From: Phaonia tiefii
Lineage: Eukaryota > Arthropoda > Insecta > Diptera > Muscidae
Assembly (NCBI GenBank): GCA_963931995.1
Contig: OZ008369.1
Span: 8,260,501-8,324,500, forward strand
Direction of reading: 5' to 3'
DNA: 64,000 bases
The notes beneath the pieces are model-generated. The model was given only the letters and a program-made list of their open reading frames with translations, did no database searches and was not told the DNA's origin. Numbering within the stretch: position 1 is the first letter of the stretch; each line of letters starts with the position of its first letter. The position numbers and the translations under genes are program-made. This document shows positions 54,860 through 64,000 of this stretch, piece after piece.

Positions 54860-55494
54860 CAAGTTTAAAGATAACGAGGATCTAAAACAACTAAATATAA
54901 TATATGTGCTTGAGACCCAAATGTGGCTTTGTTTGTTGAAAACCGCTAAAAACAAAAACGATACAGACAACCAAAAAACAAAAAGGCAGCAAAACTTCAT
55001 TTAGTTTGTGTTTGACAACCATTGAAAACAGACAACCTAGTGCATAGAATAACACATACCATAGAAGGTTTTATTCGCTCAATAAATTAAACGTCATAGG
55101 TACGATGGAAAGTAAACATTGGATGGTAGAAATATGGGTTCAATAATACCAGATAGTGGCAATAGTCTACAGCGATCAACATAGGAACAACAACCGAATT
55201 TCGTGTTTTTATGGCAAACTAGTTGTGTTAAATACAATACAAATGTATACCAACGATAAAAGTCAATAAAAAAGTGCAAAATATATTTAAATTTTTCAGT
55301 TCTACACCAAAACGACAGGAAAAAGTTAAGTGAACATATTTTGTAACTCCACCTGGTGTAAGATAATTTTAAATTTAATTGCTCTCATTTCCACAAACCT
55401 ACGGTGAGAGTGTGAAATGAAACGTCAGATGAGAGAATAAGTTTATCTAGGTATGTATTAGTCTATGACCTAGTGAGTTTCGACGCAATTTGAC
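54860..55494. other. Non-coding stretch with a small MITE trace
   Basis: At 54905-54990 words like TGCTTGAGACCCAAATGTGG and TTGTTGAAAACCGCTAAAAA resemble the interior of CACGCTGAAAA elements in reverse orientation. Nothing else is recognised. Confidence 0.4.
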
Positions 55495-56475
55495 AGAACT
55501 GAATTTCGCGCGCTCATTAAGCATTTTTTATTGGATTAAAACCCTTACCGAAACCAAGGAAGCGCTTGATAGATACTAAGTCATCAATTCCAAAGGTTAA
55601 ACGGTGGGTTACTGAATACGGTTGCGATCGGACCATCACAAGTGGCGCCGAAAGTTCAGGTCGCTCTAAAAAGGTCGTCACGACAGAAATCTATAGTAAA
55701 ATCCATGGAATGAACGATCGGAGAATGATGGTGCGTGAGGAACCTGAAGCTGTGGACATCTCAGCTGAGCGCGTACATCGCGTTTTACATGAATATTTGG
55801 ACATGCAAAAAATATCCGAGCGATGGGTGCCGATACGTCAAAGGAGTGTTTGACGATGTTTAGTCGCAACCCAAAGGTATTTTTGCGACGTTTCGCAACC
55901 AGGAACGAAATATAGATTCATCATACGAGTACCAGAGATCAAGCAACAGGGATAGCGGGGGATTTCTCCTGGTGAATGTGTACCAAAGAAGGCCAAGGTT
56001 GTTTGTCGGTCAACAAAATCATAGCGACAGTTTTTGGGCGGCATGAGATGTCATTCACATATATTAACTTGAAGAGGGTAAAACGACCACCGGCGAATAT
56101 TATTTACAGCTCTTGGATAACTTCGATATTGATTTGAAGCAGAAGCGACAGCACTTGGCGAAGTAAAAAGTGTTCTTCCACCATGACGACGCACCAGCCC
56201 ACTGGTGTGTAATCGCCAAGGCAAAACGATAAACTGGGCTACGAATTGCTACCTCATCCATCATATACTCTGGATTTAGCCCCACTGATTAAATTCCACT
56301 TCCAATCTAAAGAAATGGCTTGGTGGCAAGAGACTTCGGTCGAATGAAGAGGTTAATACTGAAACAAACGGCTATTTGAGGACCTTGAGATATTTGTAAG
56401 GAATACAAAACTGGGAAAACGATGAACTACATATATTGCGCTAAAAGGCGACCATTTTGAGAAATAAAACAATTT
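55495..56475 (+). pseudogene. mariner (DD34D) transposase relic
   Basis: The HTH half is readable at 55540-55853: TETKEALDRY-like text, then SIPKVKRWVTEYGCDRTITS, KVVTTEIYSKIHGMNDRRMM, EPEAVDISAERVHRVLHEYL, ISERWVPIRQ. Downstream frames keep EYYLQLLDNFDIDLKQKRQH, then FFHHDDAPAHW (second aspartate) and ELLPHPSYTLDLAP near 56240-56280, the third-aspartate block. The first-aspartate block (TDETWIHH type) is not recognisable at its expected place near 55890-55930. Stops and indels throughout. I did not find convincing terminal repeats. Confidence 0.85.
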
Positions 56476-57669
56476 TCTGCTGAAAAATATATGTTATTCA
56501 AAAAATCACGGTGTTGTCAATCCTCCTCGTTTATGCATTGGAACAGCATAAACTCAGATATATTACTAAAATTGTTGTTATATTATTCTTGTTAAAATTG
56601 TTGTGTTATGTTCTATTAAAATTTTTGTATGTTTTATTAAAAATTCTTTATTTTCTCTCCGTGTAGAAAATATGGTTTGTTAGATATGAGATAAAATGAA
56701 AAATCCAAAATTGTTGCACTAAAATGTTTTCTATCTCAAAACGTGTTGATGTAAAAGCCAAAGCATGTTAGAAGGCATAACATCGCAATCGTATGCCAAT
56801 CGAGACAAAAACTCAATTGAAATTTCACTTAGCCAATGTAGAAAATTTAACATATTATTTTCCGGATATAGGCGGATGAAGTTTTTCCCGTGTCGTTGAC
56901 GTGACAAGCTTTTAGGGAGATCAAGGCCAATAGAGATTATTCTGTTTGTTTCTTGATTCCGTTTGTTTCGTGATGCTCAGCCAAAATAAAGAAAATTATC
57001 TATATATTTATGTAATGTATCATTTAAATGCAATCGAATATAATACTAATATGCGTCTATAGGCAATGACAAATCTAAATCACATTTAATATTGATTAAT
57101 CTAAATTCTGTAAATCTTCCTCAAATCTATGATGTATAATGGGATAGTATTAATGTATTAGAACTACGATTAACAGGCACCTCTAGTTGTAATAGTTTAC
57201 TACATCTAAATTAATAATATCGCACTAAAATAATAAATTATTTTATAATTTTTTCACCTGTTTTGCAAAATTTTTCCTAACGTTCAAAATGTATTGATAC
57301 ATTGGTTAATTTAGAGTTTGGTCTATAAGTACGTATCTATTTTACACCATTGACAAGCTTTAAAAATTTTAAATTCTTAAAGAATGTCTAGAGATTAATT
57401 TCAAAGGTGCACGTGATGAACAGCTTGTTTTAAGAAAATGTGCAGAAATTCTATCTCCATCCACTTTAGATGATTCCCCCAAATTAACTAGTTCTCAAAT
57501 AATATCACGGTCAAAAATCTTGTAAAGCTCCAAAGCGTGCTATCATCAGCTAATTCGAATAGAATTATATGATGGAAAATTTGATATAAAAAACTCTTCA
57601 AACCAATTTGCTTGCTCTCATTTTGAATTAGATACTTTGTAAACACAAGTCTCCTGTTCGTCGACATAC
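56476..57669. other. Non-coding AT-rich stretch
   Basis: No repeat of the window and no supported frame. AT content looks higher than average. Confidence 0.4.
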
Positions 57670-58345
57670 CGGCCTATCTCTCGAAGTGATATTGTTAATT
57701 CGGCATCGCTTCCAAAATCTTCAAATTTCACGAAGCACCACGCAAAGAATTTTTACGAAGGACCTCCAACTTCACCCGTACAAGATTCAGCTCACTCAGG
57801 ATTTCAAAACAGCTGACCTTGCAAAGCGCTGGCAATTCGTTCAATTAGTTAAGGAGAAAGTGAAGAGAACCCAAATTTTTCAAGAACAAATTATGTTCAC
57901 CGATGGGGTGCAACTCAATCTGAATGGATTCGTCAACAAACAAAATTGTGGAATGCGGAGCTAAACAAATACGCATGAGATCCATGAGAAACAAATGCAT
58001 CCACAACGTGCAACTATCTGGTGCGGATTTAAGTCAGGCGGTATGATTGAGCCTTACTCCATTCAAACTGATTCTCACGATAACGTAGTTATTGTGTGGC
58101 TTAAACTGGACGATATGGATCTGGACGACATGTAGTTTCAGCAGGACGATTCCACCTGCCAAGCCAATTTTAGAGAAAAAATGTTGTTTACTGAGGAGGC
58201 GCATTTTCATTTGAGTGAGTTCGTCAACAAACAAAATTGTCGAATTTGGGGCTTAGAGAATCCGCACGTGACCCATGAGATACAAATGCATCAACAACGA
58301 GCAACTGTCTGGCGCGGATTTTGGTCTGGCGGTGCACAGTAGGGG
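57670..58345 (+). pseudogene. Tc1/mariner-type transposase relic with a duplicated catalytic segment
   Basis: The first part runs LQISRSTTQRIFTKDLQLHP, YKIQLTQDFKTADLAKRWQF, MFTDGVQLNLNGFVNKQN, with the first aspartate kept (57898-57906), then GGMIEPYS and LDDMDLDDM-stop-FQQDDST (second aspartate, 58130-58160). Then, in place of the third-aspartate block, a second FTEEAHFHLSEFVNKQNCRI and ENPHVTHEIQMHQQRATVWR begins at about 58186. So the segment around the first aspartate occurs twice. No TIRs seen. Confidence 0.8.
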
Positions 58346-58704
58346 ATTTCTCAAAAACCAGTGGAAATAATTCAGCTAGAGAATATATATTATAACATCA
58401 TATACCCCATTGGAGCCGCACAGCGTGTGCCTAAATTTGACTACCTCGGTCATCAAAAAAAGTTGAACCCTTATAAAATTTTGAATTTTACTTTTTAATA
58501 TTATTGTTCAAGCTTTTTAATATTATTACTTTACTTTGAATTTTGGTTTTATTGATAATAATTTTTTATATGTTTCAAGGTCTACTAAAAAGCAAAAAAA
58601 AACTTTCATGCAGCTTTACATTCGCTCTTATAGTTTCGAGATATTTGGGAAAATATTTTTTTTTTTTGAAAAATTTGGCCTTGTTTTTTTTTTAGTTATT
58701 TGAG

Positions 58705-58850
58705 AATCAGCCTTATTACGAATGTCGTTCTCGTATTTCGACTTCGACAGTTTTGTAAAAGATTAAATACAAAGTTGGCGTTTTATCTTTAATCTTTTAC
58801 AAAACTGTCGTAGTCGAAATACGAGAACGACATTCGTAATAACGCTGATT
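58705..58850. repeat. 146-bp near-perfect palindrome (63-bp arms, 20-nt loop)
   Basis: Left arm 58705-58767 starts AATCAGCCTTATTACGAATG; right arm 58788-58850 is its complement except for two positions (CC/CG near the outer end and TTCG/TACG inside). Middle words are TCGTTCTCGTATTTCGAC and CAGTTTTGTAAAAGATTAAA. I see no target duplication. Such a hairpin could be a foldback MITE or a hairpin-RNA source. Confidence 0.95.
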
Positions 58851-58950
58851 AAGTTTGACCCATGAAATGTTTGAAAGAAAAGTCAGTTTAAAAAAAAGTA
58901 AAATTTTATGTTTTCAGATTTTTAACAAATAAAAATCATTTAGATGAACC

Positions 58951-59270
58951 AGCTGACCATTCTGTGGCCGTCGGTGGTGCAATGGTTAGTGTGCGCGGCT
59001 CTTGTACATGAGATCCTGGGTTCGAACCCGGCTCTGACCACCTTAAAATTTCTTTCGGCGGCGGTCACCTCGCATAGTGACGGCGACACTATCGAGTATC
59101 TAGCCATGAAAAAGCTTCTCAAATTACCGTTCGGAATCGGTGTAAAACTGTAGGTCCCAATCAGTGAGTGAAAACTGGAAAGCGCACAGCTCAGTGATTG
59201 TGAGAAGTTCTCCCCAGTCCCTTCATGGGATGTAATGGGAAACCATTTATTTTTTTTAGCTGACCATTCT
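58951..59270 (+). mobile_element. tRNA-derived SINE copy 9, full length with 13-bp TSD
   Basis: The SINE proper is 58964-59257 (294 bp). AGCTGACCATTCT flanks it at 58951-58963 and 59258-59270, a perfect 13-bp target site duplication, and an oligo-T/A-rich tail (ATTTATTTTTTT) lies at the 3' end. The head GTGGCCGTCGGTGGTGCAAT holds the A box, and GGGTTCGAACCCGG is a perfect B box. Body: GCTCTGACCACCTTAAAATT, CGGCGGCGGTCACCTCGCAT, CTAGCCATGAAAAAGCTTCT, TGTAAAACTGTAGGTCCCAA, CATGGGATGTAATGGGAAAC. The best-preserved copy here and the best reference for the family. Confidence 0.95.
58985..59040 (+). promoter_or_regulatory. Internal RNA polymerase III promoter (A and B boxes) of the SINE
   Basis: TGGTGCAATGGTTAG just inside the head is A-box-like (TRGYNNARNGG type; from about 58976), and GGTTCGAACCC (59019-59029) is a canonical B box. 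Spacing of about 35-40 bp is that of tRNA genes. Only this copy keeps a fully consensus B box. Confidence 0.7.
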
Positions 59271-59439
59271 AATTACAATGGGCTTTCAGCTGAAGTATAT
59301 ACGCTACCAATAAGGTATAACATGTCAGATTCTCTCAACGATTTCATTGTAAGATGGTGGGCCAAAGTAGGCTTCCTCGAGGAAAAGGCGTCACTAATAT
59401 GGGTGCTAGATCATTACTAAGTCAAAATATGAGTGAGAA

Positions 59440-59680
59440 ACAAATCTCATGGTTTCAATACCGGGCTTTAAAAACCGGATTCAAGGTACGGTATGGAAAC
59501 CGATTCCAAAATTTAAAACCACGTTCAAATAAATAGGTTTTATGCCGGTTATTCTTGCGTTACTCGGTCTTATTGATTGAAATCGGTTCTAATTATCTGT
59601 GAAACAGGGTATTAAACTCGGGTCTTGTAATCGGTTCCTCATACCGGTTATTGTATCATCTCGTGAAACATATTTTTTTT
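59440..59680. repeat. Degenerate CGGTT/AACCG-rich segment
   Basis: Words such as ACCGGGCTTTAAAAACCGGA, CCGGTTATTCTTGCGTTACT, ATCGGTTCTAATTATC, ATCGGTTCCTCATACCGGTT resemble the minisatellite at 21700-22150. The units are more diverged. Confidence 0.5.
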
Positions 59681-60106
59681 AACCGGTTGGATTCTCACCC
59701 ATATTTATTTTGACCATGCAAACATAGTGTTACAAAAAGTCCAATTCCTAATGGCACCCTAAATAACTATTTTATTACGGAACTACTCCACTTTGGAACG
59801 GAACTACTCCACTTTGGACACATGCTGCAGACTTTGTGTCGAATTCTAATCAAAATTATTGGTGAGTTTATATTTTGCTTGCGCAGAATCTTCTGCAACA
59901 TTTTTGAGCTAAAGCTTTAAGGGTATTTTAAATTTGTTGTGTCTTGCTTATTTAATTTTCTGTAATTGGCGTGGTTACAAGCAAAAGTTGGATGTTGCAA
60001 TGTACGACACAATAATACCAGGTAAAATCAATAATACTAAACATCTGGTGGCAAAGCGATATCAACGCATTTTGTGGTTTTTTGGTATGATAGTTCTGTC
60101 AAATTC

Positions 60107-60442
60107 AACACAAATGTATAAAAAAAAATAAATGGTTTCCCATTACATCCCATGAAGGAATCGGCGAGAGCTTCTCACAATCAGTGAGCTTCTCACAATC
60201 AGTGAGCTGTTTCTAGTTTTATACTCACTGATCGGGACCTACAGTTTTACACCGGTTCCGAACGGTATTTTTGAGAAGCATCTTCATGGCTAAATAATCG
60301 ATAGTGTCGCCGTCACTATGCGAGGTGACCGCCGTCGAAAGAAATTTTAAGTTGGTCAGAGCAGGGATCGAACCCAGGATCTCAAGTACAGGAGGTGCGT
60401 ACACTACACATTGCACCACCGACGGTCAAACACGAATGTATA
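60107..60442 (-). mobile_element. tRNA-derived SINE copy 10 with 14-bp TSD
   Basis: SINE at about 60121-60428. Flanks AACACAAATGTATA (60107-60120) and AACACGAATGTATA (60429-60442) are a 14-bp duplication with one mismatch. The tail AAAAAAAATAAATGG lies at the left; the head GCACCACCGACGG at the right; B box GGGATCGAACCCAGG (near perfect). An internal 18-bp tandem duplication AGCTTCTCACAATCAGTG starts at 60169 and 60187. Confidence 0.93.
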
Positions 60443-61405
60443 CCAACAACAAAATAACTCAAAAAACTACAAAACACTCTACAAATTCTCAGTTCCACGA
60501 ACAAAATACACCATTAACAAAATAAATCAACTGTTCTTGTAACACCACCTGGTATAAATCAATATACATCGAACATGTGTGATTAGCACCGATTCAATGC
60601 CGAAGAGTGTGAAATGAATCAATAGATATACAAGAAGGTGCTTTTAGAAAATGTTGCTCTAGGGCAAATAAATTTAAGAATTCTTATGTATTTTAAATAG
60701 AGGGTTCTGCCAGGGCATATCCATGATACAGCTGATCGACTATGTAGTAGGAAAATGAGAGAGAACAGAGTGGATAGGCGAGAGAACAGTAAGCAACCAG
60801 ACGCAAACGATGCAGCAAAATTAATTTTAAATAGTGTTTGATTGATACTAGTGTTAGCTAAATGATGTATTATGTTTGGTTGCATCGAACGTAAATACGC
60901 ATTCACTTTTATTTTTAAGTCCAACCAACAGCAACTCGAACTCGCTTTAATGACATCCAGAGAATGTAAAGAGAGGGATAGATACTCTTGGCTATTTCTC
61001 TATGGTTCTGCTATTTCAAAGTTTATTTTTATTCACTCTTTGTTTAAAACACCAACATCATTGGTGTAATTGGATTGTTTTAATTTGAGGGAACAAAATG
61101 AAGTTTGGTAAGTAAGAAACCTATGTTTACAATTGCAGTATTAGTGTATTGGCAATTGATTTTGAACACCTGAAGCAGAGTTGGGTCGTTTATGAACTAT
61201 AATTTCAATTAGGGTGCCCAGATATTGTTCGTGATTGTTATGTCCGGGGCACCTTAATTGATCGAGTGCGAAAACTAGTGAACGAGTTCGACCCAAGTCT
61301 AACCTGAAGTATAAGGAGTTGTGAATAAACAAATGTTGTCTCAAGTGAGTTGAATAAAAATGTGAATATTAACAAATAACACAGTGCAACAAAATAGTGG
61401 TGTGA
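60443..61405. other. Non-coding stretch, no supported gene
   Basis: Short frames only. Unique in this window as far as I can see. Confidence 0.4.
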
Positions 61406-61690
61406 ATGATTCCTCCATCAAATGAAAGCCTTAGCTGAGTATTTTAAAACTCCAGAAGGACAGACCCCTCTTAGGTATCACTATATATTTATTGTCAGAT
61501 GAAATATTTATTTTGTGCCAAAATAGTACTTGAAATATATTCAAAAAAAAATATGGTTGTCAAAAGCGTAGCGCATTTTATAAAAAATATGTCTTCAGTA
61601 AAATTAAATGAGACTTTTTTTAGAAGATTTCACACTTCTATCTCGATTCCTTACGTGTCCTTCTGCTCCATATTTCGATAAATGTCAAAA
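61406..61690 (+). pseudogene. Unrecognised ORF relic, left arm of a long inverted repeat
   Basis: From ATG at 61421 the reading is MKALAEYFKTPEGQTPLRYH then breaks. Further on, at 61588-61670, another frame reads MSSVKLNETFFRRFHTSISI, PYVS. Both blocks have counterparts in the right arm on the other strand. DNA identity between arms is moderate (I estimate about 70%). The fact that both arms keep coding-like similarity (conserved EGQTPLR and SISIPYVS) suggests they derive from a real protein-coding sequence. I do not recognise the family. Confidence 0.6.
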
Positions 61691-61693
61691 AAT

Positions 61694-62245
61694 ACCTTAT
61701 AGCAGGTCGTCTTCATCATTTTCCTCAGCCTGGAATGTGAGTCTACACTACCAACAAATTTCAGCAAGTATTGCCGCGTGAAGTTGCTATCTTCTCTAGC
61801 TCCGTGCATTTGTGTAGAAGAAACTCAAGACCCATATTGTATTTAAGTTCAAATTGAAAACCATTTAAAGAAAGAACGAAAAGGACTCGAATTCTATTTC
61901 CCGCCGCATATTCCAAAATCAACACGTAACCATTTTCGAGAATATTTAAACCCTCTAATGCCCAGGAGTTCCGATTTAAGGTACTTTTTGACACGTAAGG
62001 AATAGAGATAGAGGATTGAATAGTTCTACGAAAAACAGTCTCAATCAATTTCATTGAAGACATCGTATCTCGAAAATGCGCTACGCTATTGACCTACTTA
62101 GTTTTTGGGATATTTCCTGAATACTATTTCGGATCAAAATAAAAGTTTCAACAGGCCATAAAATCTGGGAAGACCTAAGAGGGGTCTGTCCTTCCGGGAT
62201 ATTAATATACTCATCTAACTTTATCATTGTGCAAAGGAATCATTC
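61694..62245 (-). pseudogene. Unrecognised ORF relic, right arm of the long inverted repeat
   Basis: Minus strand from about 62225: MIKLDEYINIPEGQTPLRSS, QILWPVETFILIRNSIQEIS, then a stop near 62090. The next frame opens at 62063 with MSSMKLIETVFRRTIQSSIS, IPYVSKSTLNRNSWALEGLN, ILENGYVLILEYAAGNRIRV, LFVLSLNGFQFELKYNMG and ends TELEKIATSRGNTC at 61761. The composition is balanced and non-repetitive, unlike most frames in the window. It has no signal peptide, clear membrane segment or known catalytic motif that I can see. It could come from an unfamiliar transposon or from a duplicated host gene. Two frame breaks show it is no longer intact. Confidence 0.6.
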
Positions 62246-62490
62246 ATCCTTTTGGGGAAAATATAATACATATTCTTACAGAAAGGATCTAAAAATATAC
62301 TTTTTTTAAAAAATACATTCAATAACTAAAATATTTCTTAAAAAAGTTTATCATTTTACAAAAAGTATATTTCCTTAAAGATCCATTTAAATTATAGTAT
62401 TCTTCAACAGGCGCCTTAGGCGTGTTGGAACCAACTAGTACATAATATAGAGCGAAAGGAACTTCGTTCCAACCGGGTGTCCCCTGATAA
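62246..62490. repeat. Dispersed repeat end with two hairpins, copy 2
   Basis: Nearly the same as 47945-48178: TTTTGGGGAAAATATAATAC, ATTCTTACAGAAAGGATCTA, CATTTTACAAAAAGTATATT, CCATTTAAATTATAGTATTC, then CAACAGGCGCCTTAGGCGTG, TTGGAACCAACTAGTACATA, GGAACTTCGTTCC and GGGTGTCCCCTGA. GGAAC-TTC-GTTCC is a perfect hairpin about 13 bases before CTGA followed by T, an arrangement also seen at Helitron 3' ends; that is only a suggestion. Confidence 0.75.
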
Positions 62491-64000
62491 CATTGTTAAA
62501 ATAAATAAAACAATATTTAGCTCACTGAAATAATTGTTTTTGTTGTGTCATTAATAGAGCGACGACAAAAACTATTGAATAATATAGAGAACTTATTGCA
62601 CTCTTATTCCGCTCTCACGTAGAACGTCTGAGTAAAAGAGAATAAACGAGTCTTATTTTCTTTATACAATATTTGAATATAAATGCACCATTTCGACAAC
62701 GTTATTACATAAAACAATACAAACAGCATAAATATTTCAAAAGGCATCAATGTTACACATCAAAATTATGAATGGACCAAGTTATGGCAAAAAGATATAA
62801 ATAAATACGTTTTGAATCATTTTCCAGATGTCGCCAGTGCTTTCGAGTCATACAATTCGTTCTATGAGTTCTCTATACTATTCAATACTCTTTGGCGTCG
62901 ACAACCTGCTTGTTTGTTCGCTACCACTACGTCAATACCATCATACTTATTTTCAGGCAGAGGCTATTGTTGTACAACAACCACGTATGTGATTCTAACG
63001 CTGTGTGTTGTTTGCGTGTGTTCACTTTGATAGATTGCCCTACCCGTGCATATAGATGTTAATACATCAAAAAACAAGCTTAATATTAAATGTTGGCCGT
63101 CATGAAAATTATAACATTTTGACATAAAGCATAGTTATTTACTTTATTTTGTATGGGGGCCGCATAATCTGGCTTAAAGTCGCTTAGCTTTTCATACAAA
63201 GTGGGCGTAAAATCAGTTCCGCAGGAATACAAAAACAGGACTGTAGTCAGTTATTGAGGAAACCATAGACTTACATTTCAAAAAGCTTTATACAAATTGT
63301 TTGCTCTATAAGTACATTTTGTTTTAAGGCGTTAAGTTTTTTATGAAATTTTTCTTCATTCACTACCCAGCCCCTTCTCAAAATTTGATTATGAATTAAA
63401 ATAACAGTGAAATGAAACGCAAAGATAAAAACAACAGTTAAATGGATTAACTTCCTTATATGTAAAATAATCTGTTCATCAAGAAATGTTCATTTGTGCG
63501 AAACTGGTATAATGTCATTACGACGCGATCGTATTTCACCAACTTTTGTCTATTATTGAAATTGGCTTAGACAGCCTTAACCCCACTGTGCTGCATAACT
63601 CCTTCGCACATTCTATACATGTGTGGCTATGTGTGAGTTAGTACACACACAGATAGGAATAAACGATTTGAACATAGACACACCACATTCGTATAAATAT
63701 TTGAATATTTTCATAAAATCATTTTCAAAACCCATTATCATCATCAACAGTGTTATTATCATCCCACAAAAGCTCTTTTCGGTTAAGACTTTTGCAACAA
63801 TGAAAAAGCCACAGCAACAGAAACAGCAGCAACACAGGGGAGGGCAGCAAATAAAATGAAATGATTTTGAAATAAAGTCGTTTTTAAATTTATTCAACAA
63901 CCCCGTGGGGACATTTGGCTTTTTTTTATTATTATTATCACTTCTCTCGCCTACAATTGTATTCACATATGAATGTTGTTGGTGTAAATGTTACCACACG
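62491..64000. other. Non-coding stretch to the window end
   Basis: Frames at 62812-63030 and 63613-63966 have no recognisable domain. The latter overlaps CAGCAACAGAAACAGCAGCA low-complexity text. No repeat family of the window is present. Confidence 0.45.

Larger units (their letters stand above)
61406..62245. repeat. Long inverted repeat (arms about 255 bp)
   Basis: Matching blocks from outside in: GAATGATTCCT with AGGAATCATTC; GAAGGACAGACCCCTCTTAG with CTAAGAGGGGTCTGTCCTTC; AGCGTAGCGCATTTT with AAAATGCGCTACGCT; ATGTCTTCA with TGAAGACAT; CTATCTCGATTCCTTACGTG with CACGTAAGGAATAGAGATAG. Spacer about 330 bp. A transcript across it would form an imperfect hairpin. Confidence 0.85.

Noticed and set aside
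58964..59040. Genuine tRNA gene at the SINE head
   Set aside because: The same head recurs in ten copies followed by a constant ~220-bp body and flanked by target duplications, which shows a SINE.
61761..62063. Idea that the 100-residue frame is an intact host gene
   Set aside because: An upstream part of the same similarity block is in another frame after a stop, and the inverted arm has a broken version, so I call it a relic.

Overview
This window reads as a eukaryotic, AT-rich, gene-poor stretch of an insect genome. The repeat set (Jockey/R1-type and RTE-like LINEs, a Penelope-like element with a GIY-YIG domain, piggyBac, mariner, Tc1/mariner elements of the type I associate with the rosa/DD41D group, a tRNA-derived SINE) suggests a higher fly, possibly calyptrate. 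No rRNA, 16S or species marker is present, so the organism is an inference. I found no complete host protein-coding gene. Most open frames are short, low-complexity or repeat-derived. The one trace of a host gene is a short broken fragment at 33121-33297 that resembles a ZIP zinc transporter.

Layout: 1-1960 holds a decayed LINE (minus strand) with endonuclease and reverse transcriptase; pieces of the same family recur near 12.1, 12.5-13.1 and 54.1-54.4 kb. A second LINE (Jockey/R1-like) lies at 6.1-7.5 kb, with a SINE immediately before it. A third lies at 18.5-19.7 kb on the minus strand. All three large LINE copies have a substituted YADD catalytic box. Two internally deleted Tc1/mariner copies with good terminal inverted repeats lie at 19.87-20.92 and 25.53-26.44 kb, and three more decayed relatives at 28.4-30.0, 42.4-42.8 and 57.7-58.3 kb. 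A DD34D mariner relic is at 55.5-56.5 kb. A piggyBac transposase relic at 35.06-37.08 kb sits between Penelope-like fragments. The right-hand Penelope piece has become an array of three 577-bp units that read as identical (37.96-39.69 kb).

Two families dominate the rest. One is a ~295-bp tRNA-derived SINE with at least nine copies, one of which (58964-59257) has an intact B box and a perfect 13-bp target site duplication. The other is a non-autonomous DNA transposon family with termini CACGCTGAAAA and TA target sites. It has at least a dozen copies, from 165 bp to about 1.3 kb, and covers roughly 9 kb. Several insertions are nested (SINE in SINE, Tc1 in MITE, foldback in MITE), so a relative age order can be read.

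Inverted-repeat structures are frequent: a 146-bp near-perfect palindrome (58705-58850), a head-to-head pair of tRNA-like SINE ends (54422-54859), a foldback at 27267-27726, a hairpin at 15987-16193 inside a larger TIR element, and a ~0.84-kb long inverted repeat at 61406-62245 whose two arms both keep traces of an open frame I do not recognise. No gene system with cooperating products is visible. The unrecognised frame and the hairpin loci are the best candidates for something undescribed.
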